From: Aquilaria yunnanensis
Lineage: Eukaryota > Streptophyta > Magnoliopsida > Malvales > Thymelaeaceae
NCBI GenBank assembly: GCA_039654915.1
Contig: CM077600.1
Location: forward strand, 75,773,992-75,837,991
Length of the DNA stretch: 64,000 bases
Direction: 5' to 3'
In this document: piece by piece, positions 12,326-22,976 of the stretch
How positions within the stretch are numbered: the first letter of the stretch is position 1
Layout of the letters: the number at the start of each line of letters is the position of its first letter
Position numbers and translations under genes: made by a program
Notes under the pieces: model-generated
Told to the model about the DNA's origin: nothing
The model's database searches: none
What the model saw: only the letters and a program-made list of their open reading frames with translations

Positions 12326-12664
12326 TCACTCTCAGGTAGCCATCGTTGAGACTCGGCATTCTAAGGACAAGGGACTCCCGAAGTCTCCGTCTGCACCGGA
12401 AGCTCAACCGGTGACCGAACAACCCACCACAGGGACTTCCTTGCCTGAGGATGAACGTCCTCTAACGATCACGATGAGCTTCCTACGTGATTTTCAGTGC
12501 TCTATTGTGGCTGAAATGACGCAACAAGTGGACCAAAGGTGGTCACAACCACCTTCGGGTGGAAGGGTCGCTTCACCAACTCCCTGTCGGGAGAGAAGCC
12601 CGAAGTTCACTCATCAGAGTTCAAGGAGTGGGGACTTCTGTAATGAGTTCTCAACGGAGGACGT

Positions 12665-14074
12665 TGTTAGTGTTGTGCCCAAAAAGCCAATCCTGAGATG
12701 ATTGTATTTTTTTTGCACATTAAGTCATGATATTTTATTAAGGCTTTAATCCAACAATTATGTTTGTTGTTTTGTTTCTGCGTAACATAATAAACATAAT
12801 TGTAAACCTAGAATAATGATATTCTTAAATGTCCCTGGTCTAGTATTATTGTGGAGCGGTTTGCAATAATACATAACGACTATCATATGTGGAGATTGAT
12901 ATGGGATATGTAGTCTACATATGGGTACAAGTTGGAGAACTTGTGTACTGGACCGACCCACCGTGAGAACACTTCATGGATCGTTATATGAGTGTCATAA
13001 GTGATTATCATGGTATATGTAGTCCTTCGACCTAAGATCATCAAAGTTCCCTACATGTGAGTCACATACTTTGATATTTTCCTTTGTTGCTCGTAACTAA
13101 GTGAACTTGAAGGAGGTCATTGGGTATGTCACATATCATGCGGAGGGATTTGTATGATCAAGATGGGATTTGTCCCTCCTATGTAACGGGTGTGATATCT
13201 TCAGGCCCCTTGATAGAGTGAGACTTAGAAAATGCATGGCCATGCTCGGATGAGTTGATATATGATATCAATGTCATGAGCTTAAGTTAGTCTAATTGGT
13301 AATCAAGAAACCAAAGATTGGGCTATACGAGAGTGACACATTCCATGTCTCATGCTTAGTCTTGATATCTTGGACAAAGGGACAATGGCATATATCGGTG
13401 ATGATCATAAAGGTTTAGTCGAATCATCGACAATCTTGTCACTTGGGTAGCAATGATGTGTTGCTAGACACTGCTCATTGCTTATGATTATAAATGTGAT
13501 TTATGATCATTGCCAACGTGGCAAGAGCCTATTGGGTTGCACACATAGAGGTATTTGGATCATTAGAGTGCATGGGCTAATTATTTGGGTTATGGTTTCA
13601 CTTTAATTTCGTATTAATAATGGGCCCAAGAGTTGAGCCATTATTAAACCCGAAATTAAATCCTAATTGGATTAGGGCTTTGAAACCCATTAGGCCTGGA
13701 AGTTGAGTCTCACTATAAATACAAATTTTAGTGAGAAATTAGCAGGTCTCCTTGCCCTAGCCTCCCAAAAGGACAGCCGCACTCTTCTATTGCAACTCCT
13801 TGGACGACCCAAGCTAGCACTGCGAGCGCAAGAGAAACGCATCTGCCGGGACATGGTGGAAGCTTGGTGATCCCAATAGACTCATGTGGATACCATAGAG
13901 AGCCTGAACTCGTCAACTGTTTAGGTTTTGTGATTCGACTCTACAGTTGAGTGAGAGATCTCAACCGAAAATTAGGTATAAAAATTTTCGAACACCCGAT
14001 TTACCCCGTTTCACTTGGATCTTGGAGTGTTTCGATTAAATTTCGTTGCACTGTTTGGCTCCCAAAATCCAACA
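12665..14074 (+). mobile_element. Copia solo LTR (plus orientation) in Tat1 gag
   Basis: A 1410-bp LTR from TGTTAGTGTTGTGCCC to AATCCAACA, with a perfect gacgt duplication (12660-12664, 14075-14079). The TATA box (CTATAAATA) is at about 13713-13721. No internal element sequence remains, so it is the product of LTR-LTR recombination. Removing it restores the gag frame. Confidence 0.95.
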
Positions 14075-15233
14075 GACGTACACCCCAGAGGCCGACGTAC
14101 TGGAGAGACAAGGTCCAAAGGGGCTAGGACTTCTCGTCGGTGAAGTTCTTCGCCAGAAGAGAGATCACAATCCCCTCGCCGCCGAAGTTACTCCCTGAAA
14201 AGGAGGCGTCTCTCTCCGCTGCCGGAGGCCTCCAGGCAGTGAGAAGAGCCCAGGGCACCATTCTTATGGAAAAGATCCTAGAGAGGTAGGAGAAAGTGGA
14301 AAGGTAGATGGCTCGGAAGCCTGTCTGGTCAAGGTTGTCGGAAACCTTCACCGGAGATGAGTCACCATTTATCCAAGCAGTAGTTGAGGCACCTATGCCA
14401 AGCAAATTTTGGGTGCCTTGCTTGGAAACCTATGATGGGCGTAGTGACCCCTAAGGCCACCTGAGCAAGTACAGGCGTAGCATGGTGCTACACGGAGCAG
14501 ATGACGCTACCCTTTGCAAGTGTTTTGAGGTTACCCTCTCCGGCCCGGCAACTGTGTGGTACAACTCCCTCGCTCCTGGGACTATAATGAGTTTTCAAGA
14601 GCTGTCCACAACATTTACATAGCAGTTCATTGGCGGCAGGTCGATGACGAAGATGCCTATTCAGATGTTCGACTTAGCGTGAAGGAATGACGAAACCATC
14701 CGTGACTATGTCGAAAGGTTTAACCGAGAGGTCCTGAGCGTGCCGGACTTTCGTCCTGAAATATGCATCCTTGCCATGATACGGGGACTTCGACGAGACT
14801 CACAACTCTTTTAGGAGTTCTCGAAGGACCCTCCGGACACCCTTGGCGAGTTCTACCAAAGCACCGAACAGCACATGACTACTGAAGAATTAAGGATGAG
14901 AGGTCCAAAGTCTGACCACATACGCCCCGAAGGACAAAGCAGCCAACCTCGGTATCCGATCGAAGGTGGAGAGAGACCTCGGAGGCAGAGAGGGAAGAAG
15001 CCAGCGACATTCACCCCCTTGAACACCACGAGAGCAAACATACTACTGGTGATGGAAAAGTAAGGCACCTAGATCCAACGACCGAAGGACATGACCTCGA
15101 AAAATAAGAAAAATATGAAGAAATTTTGCCAGTTCCACCGGGACCATGGGCATGACACTGAGGATTGCTTCCAGTTGAGGAAGTACATTAAGTCTCTAAT
15201 AAAGCAGGGCCAACTTCGGCGCTACCTGCGGAT

Positions 15234-15254
15234 CCCCCCCCCCCCCCCCCCCCC
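15234..15254 (+). repeat. Run of 21 cytosines
   Basis: An uninterrupted homopolymer in Tat1 gag, downstream of the zinc knuckle, read as proline codons. Such runs slip easily in replication and sequencing, so its length and the downstream frame may be unreliable. Confidence 0.9.
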
Positions 15255-15479
15255 GGCCCCCCGCGAAAAGGAGGAGGGAAGAGGAAAGGAAAGGAGATGA
15301 TAAGGATTACGATTTTGACGGACGTCAGAACTGAAGTCCCAAGAAGAATCTTCTACCTCCGGCCAGGGTAATCCAGACGACCACCACTGGACTACCTTTG
15401 GTAGAAAGAAAGAGGAAAGCCAGGGAGATCTCGGTGATGGAATTCGGTAACCCATTGAACAAGCTTGTTCGAAAAAATG

Positions 15480-15947
15480 GGTCCACCGTAGTATTCCCTC
15501 ATGACGACCCACTCCTAATCATGGCAAGGATAGGGAGTTAGGATGTCAAAAGAGTACTCCTTGATGATGGTTCTAACCCGACATCTTATTCTCTCATCTA
15601 CTGCCGAATTTGGGTATCCCAAAAGGTGATCTCAAGCCTGTCACCTCCCCTACCTTCAGTGTAGGTCCGTCCGAACTCCCTGTCCTTGGGTGGATTGACC
15701 TACCTCTAATGCTAAGAGGAACTTCACCACAAAACAAGGGTGAACTCTTCGCTTCCACAATGACAAGGTTCATCGTCATAGATGTCCCTTCATCATACAA
15801 TGCCATCCCCGGGAGGCAGACGCAAGGGAATCTCCACATCTGCCTAGATGTGAAGTACTTGACTGTCACCTTTGCAACAAAGGATGGAGATGTGGAGATC
15901 TTCATCGACCAAGGAGAAGTGAGGAAGGTCTTTGTGAAAGCAAGATA
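15480..15947 (+). pseudogene. Tat1 protease remnant
   Basis: The retropepsin region has the active-site stretch RVLLDDGSNP (about 15551-15580) in place of the usual D-T/S-G. A frame change follows before 15610, where the well-conserved C-terminal half continues to 15947 (PVLGWIDLPL, IDVPSSYNAIPGRQ). It sits between gag and RT, as expected for a Tat pol. Confidence 0.8.
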
Positions 15948-16305
15948 GGGCCCAGCAAAGATCCATGCACAAACTTTGAGAGGAAAGGCCGTGCTCGCAG
16001 AGGAGGCAAAAGGAGAACAAACAGTAGACCTTGAGAAAATAGAAACAGAAGATGTGGAACTTGTCCCAGGCCGAAGTACCTGAGTGGGGAAAAAACTGGC
16101 CGAAGGTGACAAGGAAAAACTTGTATCTTTTTTGTTAATGAACAAAGATCTGTTTGCCTACTCATCGAAGGACATGCCTGCGGTATACCCTCGCATAATC
16201 CAGCATAGCCTTAAGGTGCGCCTAGAAGCAAAGTCTGTCCGACAAAAAAAGTGAAGCCTCTCGGCTCATCAGAACAACTTCGTCAAAACCGAAGTCCAAT
16301 GCTTA

Positions 16306-17084
16306 ATGGAAGTAGGCGTAATAAGGGAAGTCAAGTACCCCGAATGGCTTAGTAACGTGGTTATCACCACGAAAAAATGGAGTAATAAACTCCGAATGTG
16401 CATCAACTTCCGAAATGTGAACGATGCTTACCCTAAAGATTTATATCCTCTGCCACCAATAGACCAATTGGTAGATTCAACCGCTAAGTATGGCCTCCTT
16501 AGTTTCCTCGACACCTTCAGTAGATATCATCAAATCAGGATGGACCCCAAAGATGAGGAAAAAACCGCCTTCATCACCGAAGCTCTGGTACATACTGCTA
16601 TATCAGAATGCCATCCGGGCTTAAGAATGCAGGGGCCACATACCAAAGGTTGATGAATAGGGTCTTTGACTCCCAAATCGGGAGAAACATGGAAGTCTAT
16701 GTCTATGATATGATAGTTAAGAGCAAACTGCCTAGTAGTCATATCATACACTTAGAAGAAACATTCCACCAACTAAGGACATTCGGAATTCAACTCAACC
16801 CCAAAAAATGCGTGTTCGGGGTGAATGCGGGTAAGTTCCTCGAATTCATGGTGTCGGAGAAAGGTATTGACGCCAATCCGAAAAAGGTCAAGGCCCCACA
16901 GGGATTCCGAACTCCCACGATGACTAAGGATGTGCAAAGACTCACAGGGAGAATCACGTCCCTCAGCAGATTCATCTCCAGATATGGGGATCGCTGCCGA
17001 TTGTTCTTCAAAGTCCTCACTAAGGCTACAAAAAATGAGGGTGACCTCAGAACCGAGGTGTGCCCTTGGAACAAAGATTGCTAA
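16306..17084 (+). pseudogene. Tat1 reverse transcriptase remnant
   Basis: RT motifs in order: IREVKYPEWLSNVV, then RMCINFRNVNDAYPKD, then LLSFLDTFSRYHQIRM. After a frame change near 16600 come GLKNAGATYQRLMNRVF, the catalytic box YVYDMIVKS and LNPKKCVFGV. The first catalytic aspartate of the YxDD box has become tyrosine (near 16705), so the enzyme would be inactive even if translated. The sequence type is that of Tat rather than the chromovirus RTs elsewhere in the window. Confidence 0.9.
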
Positions 17085-17542
17085 AAGGCCTGGGAAGAGC
17101 TAAAAGTCTACCTAACTCATCTGTTGACACTTTGGCAGCCACGGGAAGGAGAACCCCTCATACTCTACCTTGCCGTCACCAAAAAGGCAGTAAGTTCGGT
17201 CCTTATAAAGGAAGAAGGGGCAAAGCAATGGCCAGTATATTATGTGAGCAAGTCTTTACATGGTGCCGAAGTCAGGTACCCCTTACTACAAAAGCCTATT
17301 TATGCCCTGGTACTTGCAAGCAGAAGGCTGCGACCTTATTTTCAAGGGCACCCCATTATCGTCCGAAGTAACCTACCTCTTCAAGATATCATGAAGAAGG
17401 TGGACCACTCGGGAAGGCTATCGAAGTGGTGCATCAAGCTCGGTTAGTATGATATCACCTATGAGCCGAGAAAGGCAATAAAAGCACAGGCATTAGCAGA
17501 CTTCATTGTCGAGGTACCCGTTGTCGAACACCTAACTCGGTA
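17085..17542 (+). pseudogene. Tat1 first RNase H domain
   Basis: Directly follows RT: LILYLAVTKKAVSSVL, QWPVYYVSKSLHGAEVRYP and LQDIMKKVDHSGRLSKW, ending near 17540 with YEPRKAIKAQALADF. This is the domain all Ty3/gypsy elements carry. In-frame stops include TAG near 17445. Confidence 0.82.
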
Positions 17543-17935
17543 AGGATGAACCTGAGTGGACTCTATTTGTTGATCGGGCCTCCAGTTCCGAACATCAAGG
17601 AGCCGGGGTAATTCTCCATGGTCCCGAAGGTATGGAAGCCATGAAAGCCATCAAATTCGGGTTTAATGTCACCAACAATATGGCAGAATACGAAGCCCTT
17701 ATAGCAGGTTTGTGCCTTGCTAAAAGAGTTGGAGTGAAAAACCTAAAGGCCCACAATGATTCTTAGCTAGTGGTCCGACAGATGGCAGGGGACCATAGCG
17801 CGAAGGACCCAACCTTGGCAAAGTATCACGAGCTTGTATCAAAGCTCATCCAAGAGTTCGACGCAGTGCACATTAATAACATGCCTCATTAAGACAATAC
17901 CAAAGCAGATACTCTGGCCAAGAAAAAAAAGTCCA
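17543..17935 (+). pseudogene. Tat1 second (archaeal-type) RNase H domain
   Basis: A second RNase H follows the first: WTLFVDRASSSEHQGAGVIL, then NNMAEYEALIAGLCLAKRVG and the C-terminal KADTLAKK. The NNxAEYEAL motif and the duplicate domain are diagnostic of the Tat lineage. Stops are near 17764 and 17890. The usual D-G-A in the first motif reads D-R-A. Confidence 0.85.
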
Positions 17936-18089
17936 CCGAAGTGCTAAGTCACCCGAGCATAGCAATTATGAGCATAGCAACCTCAAAAAAATATGGAAAA
18001 AATCCATAAAAAAGTACCTCACGACTTCGGATCTTCCTGAAAACCCTCTTGAAGTAGCAAAAGTGCGAAGACATTCTGGATGATATTTG

Positions 18090-19023
18090 CTCATTGGGGA
18101 GGAGTTATATTGACAAGGGTACGCAAGCCCACTACAAAGGTGTGTCAGCGAAGAGGATGTAGGGACGGTCCTCAAAGAAGTCTATGAGGGAGCCTGTGGT
18201 TCCCACGTAGGAACTGACGCTCTGGCAGGAGTACTACTCCGCCATGGATACTTCTGGCCCACCCTAAGGAAGGACGTGAGGCAGTTTGTCCAGAAATGTG
18301 ACAATTGCCAAAAGACACGCCAACATCCAGAGGCTACCCTCGAAAATGATAACTTCGACTAACTATCCTTGCCCCTTCGCAGTGTGGGGTATTGACCTTA
18401 TCGGGCCTCTCCCAATTGCACCCGGGGGAATGAAGTTCTTCGTCGTTGCAGTAGATTACTTCACTAAATGGATTGAGGTAGAGCCTTTGGCAACCATTTC
18501 GGTGAAAGACATACAGAAATTTGTCTGGAAGAACATCGTATGCAAGTTCGGCATACCGAGGGTGATAGTGGCTGATAATGGTTCCCAGTTTATTGACTAA
18601 GGATTCCAGGAATTCACCACCGACCTCGGCATAAAAATGTACTTCACCCAGGTAGCTCATCCTCAGAGTAACGGTTAGGTAGAGGTGTCCTGTAGAACCG
18701 TAAAGGATGGTCTGAAAAAGAGATTGAAGGAAGCAAAAGGAAGATGACCAAGAGAACTCCCTAGTGTGCTATGGAGCTATCAGACAACCCCCCGAAGGGC
18801 CACAACCATCAATAAGGGTACAAGTGTTCGACGAAGAGGGGACCTAGTCCTCCGTAAAGCTGAGTTTGAGCCTCAAAGACCCTCTCACGGAGTACTTCGG
18901 GCAAACTGGGAAGGGCCTTATTTGGTTAATGATGGATTTCGGCCAGGAGTATACAAGCTGGGCGATACCGAAGGTGGACAACTGAGGAATACATGGCATT
19001 GCAGATGCCTTGAAAAAAATTGA
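18090..19023 (+). pseudogene. Tat1 integrase remnant
   Basis: The zinc-binding part is at 18186-18315 (GSHVGTDALAG, HGYFWPTLRKD, KCDNCQK). The catalytic core is at 18286-18700, with WGIDLIGPLP, VADNGSQF and NG(stop)VEVSCRT, so all three acidic residues are present. About 18760-18810 has lost part of the core. The C-terminal domain 18820-19023 has RRGDLVLRKAE and ANWEGPY. There is no chromodomain, in contrast to TekA and TekB. Confidence 0.85.
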
Positions 19024-19404
19024 CACTTAGAAAAATTTTCTATGGAAAATAGTCCAACCTAAGGAATCTAACCAAACAAGGTGCAAAAGTGACACATTTT
19101 CTGAGAAGGTGCGTCAACCAAACATGGCTGATAAAAATAGGCAAAGCTTTGCCAAAAGTTATTCGCCGAAACTGATGCTATGATCGTTGATAATAAGCGC
19201 GAAAGATATCTTCTCGAGGGTCCTAGACCGAAAATGGTCAAACTAACCCTTGGAACCAAAGATCATTTAAGCAGAAACTTGTCTTGAGACTTAGCCAAAT
19301 TTTGGAGGAGAAAAGGAATTTTATTAATTTGTGCCTTAGCACAACAAGAAGGAGCTTACAAGAAGAAGATTACAAAGAAAAAGAAAAAGTGAAGTCCTGG
19401 ATGC
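19024..19404. other. Noncoding spacer between convergent pol and antisense gene of Tat1
   Basis: About 380 bp between the stop of pol on the + strand and the end of the antisense gene on the minus strand. No open frame, repeat or clear terminator is visible. Confidence 0.6.
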
Positions 19405-20059
19405 CTAAGGGACCTTGTCATCTTTTGTTGCTCCATCGCCAACTTCCTTTGTCACAACCTTCGGTGCTGAAGGAGGAGCTAAAAGAAGATTGAGATGATC
19501 TATCTTCGACCAGGCCCAGCAAGGCCCCTCGGGAATGTCCAAAGCAGCAAGAAAAGAGAGGTCGAGGTCGGGGTAGTTCGCCAGGACTTGGTGCCGAGCC
19601 AGACAAAATCCGTCTTGGAACGCAACCTTGGTTGCTTGATCAGCCTTGTCTTTCTCGACAGACAAGTCGTCCAGCTTGTTCCTCAACTCGGCGACCTCCC
19701 TCTCCAGCTTCTTCGTCTTCTTCTTCTTCTTTGCCTCCTTCTTCAGCGTGTCGACCTCGGCTTGAAGTTTGGTGTTGTCCACGAGGGCCTTCGTTAGGAA
19801 AGTAGAGTCCTCCTCCTTCTCCTTCCGGAAGACCTCATTTGCCAAAGATAGCATGATGACCTTCGCACCGAGGTCAGGCACTTTCTAGGAGAATTCTTGA
19901 GAGAGCGTCTCCTGACTCTTTAAGAACTCCTCCCGAGCTTTGGCCACCTCCTCCTTGGCTATTTTGTTCAGCTCAGCATACTTGACAACCAAGCCGGCAC
20001 AAAATACCTTGGCTCTCTCCAAATGCTCTTCGGTCTGAGATTGGATCGAAGATTGTTTT
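19405..20059 (-). pseudogene. Tat1 antisense gene, C-terminal coiled-coil part
   Basis: Minus-strand coding sequence, in frame from the edge of Tat2 (20059) to 19405 apart from one TAG near 19883. It is rich in Glu, Lys and Leu heptads (for example KLQAEVDTLKKEAKKKKK and KLEREVAELRNKLDDL), a strong coiled coil. After it comes a conserved-looking tail with LANYPDLDLSFLAAL. It is the downstream part of the antisense gene whose earlier exons lie at 23827-25602. Extra antisense genes of this kind are known from Tat-lineage elements; their function is unknown. Confidence 0.78.
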
Positions 20060-20907
20060 TGATAGCCGAAGGACTATCGCCTCCACATGGCCGAACTCCC
20101 TGCCACCAGAATGGCCAGGAGATCTGGCGCTACCCGGAAAATGGTGGGATCACACACCTCGGAGAAAAGCCGAAGAGCCCGAGCTCGGCACGCCAGGGAA
20201 CCTGAGGATACTATTAGCCCCCCGTGGTAGTAAACAGACCGCCTTCGGAAAAGTGGCACTAGCTAGGGCGGGCCAAACATGATCTTCCCGAAGGCGGAAC
20301 TCCCTGAATCTGGGAACCCCCGAACTAGGGGCATGTTTCCCGAAGTGGCACGGTCCGTACTAGAGGACGACCTCACCCAGGGACCTCGGGAGTACGGCAG
20401 GAGAATTTAAGGAAGCCTCTGACATGTCGCCCATAGACGTCACAAGCCGCCTCAAACGGCGCTCTGACACGCCGACGCCATCAAAGTCACATCATGGCCC
20501 GTCTCGGCTCAAGGCTCAAGGAAGCCTACCACCAGCTACTTGTCCTCTATGCCCAGACATTCAGAGAACATCCGACCGAACACGTGTCACGATCTGAACG
20601 GGCTGGACACCTCTATAAATACCAGGGAATACACCCTGGCAAACGGCTGGCAAATATCCTGACTCCTCACTCTGAGAAAATACGACCAGGAGAGTTCACT
20701 GAACCCTTCAGTGCTATTTCCTCTGCCTCCTCTCAGCACCACTGACTTGGGCGTCGGAGGCTCCTCCCCGGAAAAACACCCCGGGGACCTCCTAACCCAC
20801 TTTTTCTGAACATCTCAGGCATTCTCCCTTGGGCAAACCGGCCACCAGGCGTTCTTCCTCTCCGGGAGTCCCTCCATCAGTCACCATGAGTACCAACGAT
20901 GAAGCCC
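20060..20907 (+). repeat. Tat2 5' LTR, 3' end deleted
   Basis: Runs from TGATAGCCGAAGG to GATGAAGCCCC. The 3' copy continues TGGGCATCA, which is missing here. It keeps the TATA box that the 3' copy has lost. Confidence 0.92.
20581..20620 (+). promoter_or_regulatory. Tat2 5' LTR promoter
   Basis: G-box CACGTG at 20581-20586 and CTATAAAT at 20613-20620, 26 bp apart. The G-box is kept in the 3' LTR (23498-23503), but a 13-bp stretch with the TATA box is absent there. Confidence 0.72.
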
Positions 20908-20908
20908 C

Positions 20909-20943
20909 AAGCTCTAAGCTCTAAGCTCTAAGCTTTAAGCTCT
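20909..20943. repeat. Five tandem AAGCTCT heptamers at a deletion junction
   Basis: Four exact units and one AAGCTTT variant, lying between the truncated 5' LTR of Tat2 and the truncated antisense gene. Its position suggests it formed when the internal deletion was sealed. Confidence 0.9.
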
Positions 20944-21302
20944 AATCCCCTTGCCTTTCTTCCTGAGCCGTTCCTCGGCAGAAGGAGCCTCTACCACGGC
21001 CTCCAGAAGGGCCTGCGGCGCGGCAGGGCTCTGGGGAGGGACGTCGGCGGAAGGAACCTCGGCAGTGGCAGGGACCTCGGCAGCAGCCTCCGGTGGCGGA
21101 ATCTCGGCTGCCCCAGGCTCCTCGGCAGCCTCCTCGAAAATTTCTTGCTGAGGAAGCTGGGCAGTTTTCTTTGCCCGTTTCGCCGAAGGACCAGCGCCAG
21201 TAGACTTCCCCCTTCGGGAAGCCACCTTCTTTGTCTGATCGCCCTTCTCCACCTGGCCGGAGAAAAGGGACTTGTAGAATGCAGCAGTCCCGTCCCCCAT
21301 CT
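20935..21302 (-). pseudogene. Tat2 antisense gene, exon 2 (truncated)
   Basis: Begins right after the intron acceptor (AG|AGATGGGGG) with MGDGTAAFYKSLFSGQVEKG, nearly the same start as in Tat1 and Tat3. A basic stretch follows (SRRGKSTGAGPSAKRAKK), then a long Ala/Pro/Glu-rich low-complexity region. The frame breaks off after KGKG where the heptamer repeat starts. The equivalent exon in Tat1 and Tat3 goes on to a splice donor. The basic stretch could be a nuclear localisation signal; this is inference. Confidence 0.8.
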
Positions 21303-21370
21303 CTAAAAAATAAAAAAGACATCAGCGTAAGTCCGAGGGAAAAACTGCAAGGGAGTAGAGGATAACTTAC
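21303..21370 (-). other. Tat2 antisense gene, intron 1 (68 bp)
   Basis: On the minus strand it starts GTAAGT and ends with a T-rich tract and TAG. Removing it joins exon 1 and exon 2 in frame (...GAA A|AG ATG GGG...). The Tat1 copy has an intron of the same length at the same codon with GTAAGT and CAG ends, although the intron sequences differ widely. Confidence 0.85.
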
Positions 21371-22202
21371 TTTCGAAAAGCGTTTTGAAAGAAACTTCCT
21401 CCCGAAGGAGCTGAACCAACCAGGAGTCCTTCCCGGCGATAGCAGGAGCTGGCATCTCGAGGTCAGTCTCATGCTCCTTGACCACTCCTAACTCCCGAAG
21501 GACCTCTTCGGTCATCAACCTCCAGTTAATGGGGAAGGGGTACAGGGAGAGTGTAGCGACCTCGGGAGCCCAGTCGGAGACGGCTCGAATACGTCCGTCG
21601 AAGTCCTCGAACACGAGAGCCAACTCTGGAGTCAGCAGTATCGTCAGATCAACGACGTCCACATCCAGCTTTCCCCGAGCCCATTTGGTCGGAACATACG
21701 ACCAGGCCTCATCTATCTTCAGGAAGAAGAATTTCTGTTGCCACCCTCGCCAACTGTCCTTAGTGGCACAAGTGAACATGAATTTTTTGCTCCCGGATCC
21801 CCGAGGTAGCATGAAATAGAAGCCACCCTTCGGGACCACGAAGAGCTTGTAGTACTGCATGAAAATTAAAAAATGGGGTTTTATCCCGAAGACGCCACAC
21901 ATACAGAGGAAGGTGTTAAAATAGCAGTACGAGTTCAGGGGAAGCTGATTCACAGCAATGCCATGAAATTGGCAGAACTCGCAAACCATCTTCGGGGGAG
22001 GATACCGAAGTCTGGCCTTCAGCTGGGCTCGAAAAATGGTAACCTCGGTACTATGGTTTGAAAAAGCATAGTGGTCAGGTCGTGGCAGCCGGGTAATGGC
22101 GTAAGAAGGAAGAAAGAACTTCTTCTTCCACCTCTCTAATTTTTTAGGGGTGGTGCAACAAGGATGAGATAAAAAAGGCTGCCAGCTCTCAGGGATAGGC
22201 AT
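21371..22202 (-). CDS. Tat2 antisense gene, exon 1 (Transposase_28-type domain)
   Basis: An uninterrupted minus-strand frame of about 277 codons from MPIPESW to the splice donor; the frame stays open upstream to 22253. Recognisable parts are RYPPPKMVCEFCQFHGI, LNSYCYFNTFLCMCGVFG, TKDSWRGWQQKFFFLK and EVLRELGVVKEH. This layout matches the plant domain catalogued as 'putative gypsy type transposon' (Transposase_28), common in antisense or extra genes of Tat elements. No enzymatic motif is visible and the function is unknown. The start is uncertain because an upstream exon is possible (GT donor at 22297-22302). Confidence 0.75.
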
Positions 22203-22462
22203 TTTAGACAGAAAAATGAGTTCGAAAAAAGGCAAGAAAACAACTTTCGGCAAAAACTCGAAAAAACAGAGGTATCAAAAGACTCTGGAAAGAAAAACCC
22301 ACCAAAAGACTTGCCAAAATCGGAGGTCGCCGTCGTAAAAGGTTGCCGGAAAAAGCTCTGTTAAAACTGCTCTGCCGCAAAAGCAAGAGAAAGCGCACAG
22401 AAAAAGGCAAGCAGGGAAAGAGCAGAAGCAAAAGCAAAAGGGGCTATGACGGAATGGGCTAC

Positions 22463-22603
22463 TTATAGGCCAAGGGTGGGTAACCGAAATGACGTCATAA
22501 GTGCCTTTTGAAGGCGAACCGTTGCCGTAACTGCACTCAGCTCCTGAAAAGACGCGCTCTCTGTAAACGACGCGACTCTCCTCCAATGACAGTGCCCCAC
22601 GTG
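22463..22603 (-). promoter_or_regulatory. Promoter of the Tat2 antisense gene
   Basis: On the minus strand, CCTATAAG (22463-22470) is about 130 bp downstream of a G-box, ACACGTGG (core 22598-22603). A TGACGTCA bZIP-type site lies between them at 22490-22497. Tat1 and Tat3 have a TATA box and G-box in matching places. The region lies outside the LTR, so the antisense gene has a promoter separate from the LTR. Confidence 0.68.
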
Positions 22604-22976
22604 TCAACCATCGCACCAAAATAGGAGACACGTCTTCTGACATCCCTAAAAAACTGGGACGCGTCGCTCAGACTGATGCGCTTGGCCATCAGACGCGACG
22701 CTGCACAGACCTGCAAAAGCAAAGAAACAGGCTTTGCCTCGAAGACACCAAAAGACGGGCTATGGCCGAACAGCCCATACCTTCGGGCAAGAGGTGTATC
22801 TTCGGCACAGGCTTTGCCTCGGAGACACCAAAAAACAGGCCAAGGCCGAGTAGCCCACACCTTTGGGCAAGAGGTGTACCTTCGACACAGGCGTTACTCT
22901 CTATAGACTCCCAAAGAACATCTTCGGAAAGAAAACAAAACCGAAGTCTTCACTTCGGCTTTCTGAAGGGGGCATG

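Larger units (their letters stand above)
12273..15299 (+). pseudogene. Tat1 gag remnant, frame opening inside the LTR
   Basis: The frame from ATG 12273 (MSYNEDADGHH) crosses the LTR end and primer site to the insertion at 12665. After the copia solo LTR it stays in frame at 14080 until a TGA near 14144. An Arg/Ser-rich part follows (about 14145-14240). The gag core (14310-14880) has several in-frame stops. The nucleocapsid knuckle is near 15124 (KFCQFHRDHGHDTEDC). A proline run encoded by poly-C ends the readable part. The product would be the particle protein. It is too broken to function. Confidence 0.8.

Noticed and set aside
15594..16145. 183-codon minus-strand frame
   Set aside because: It is antisense to the Tat1 protease region, which has clear motifs on the + strand. 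Unlike the real antisense gene it has no promoter, intron or counterpart in Tat2 or Tat3.
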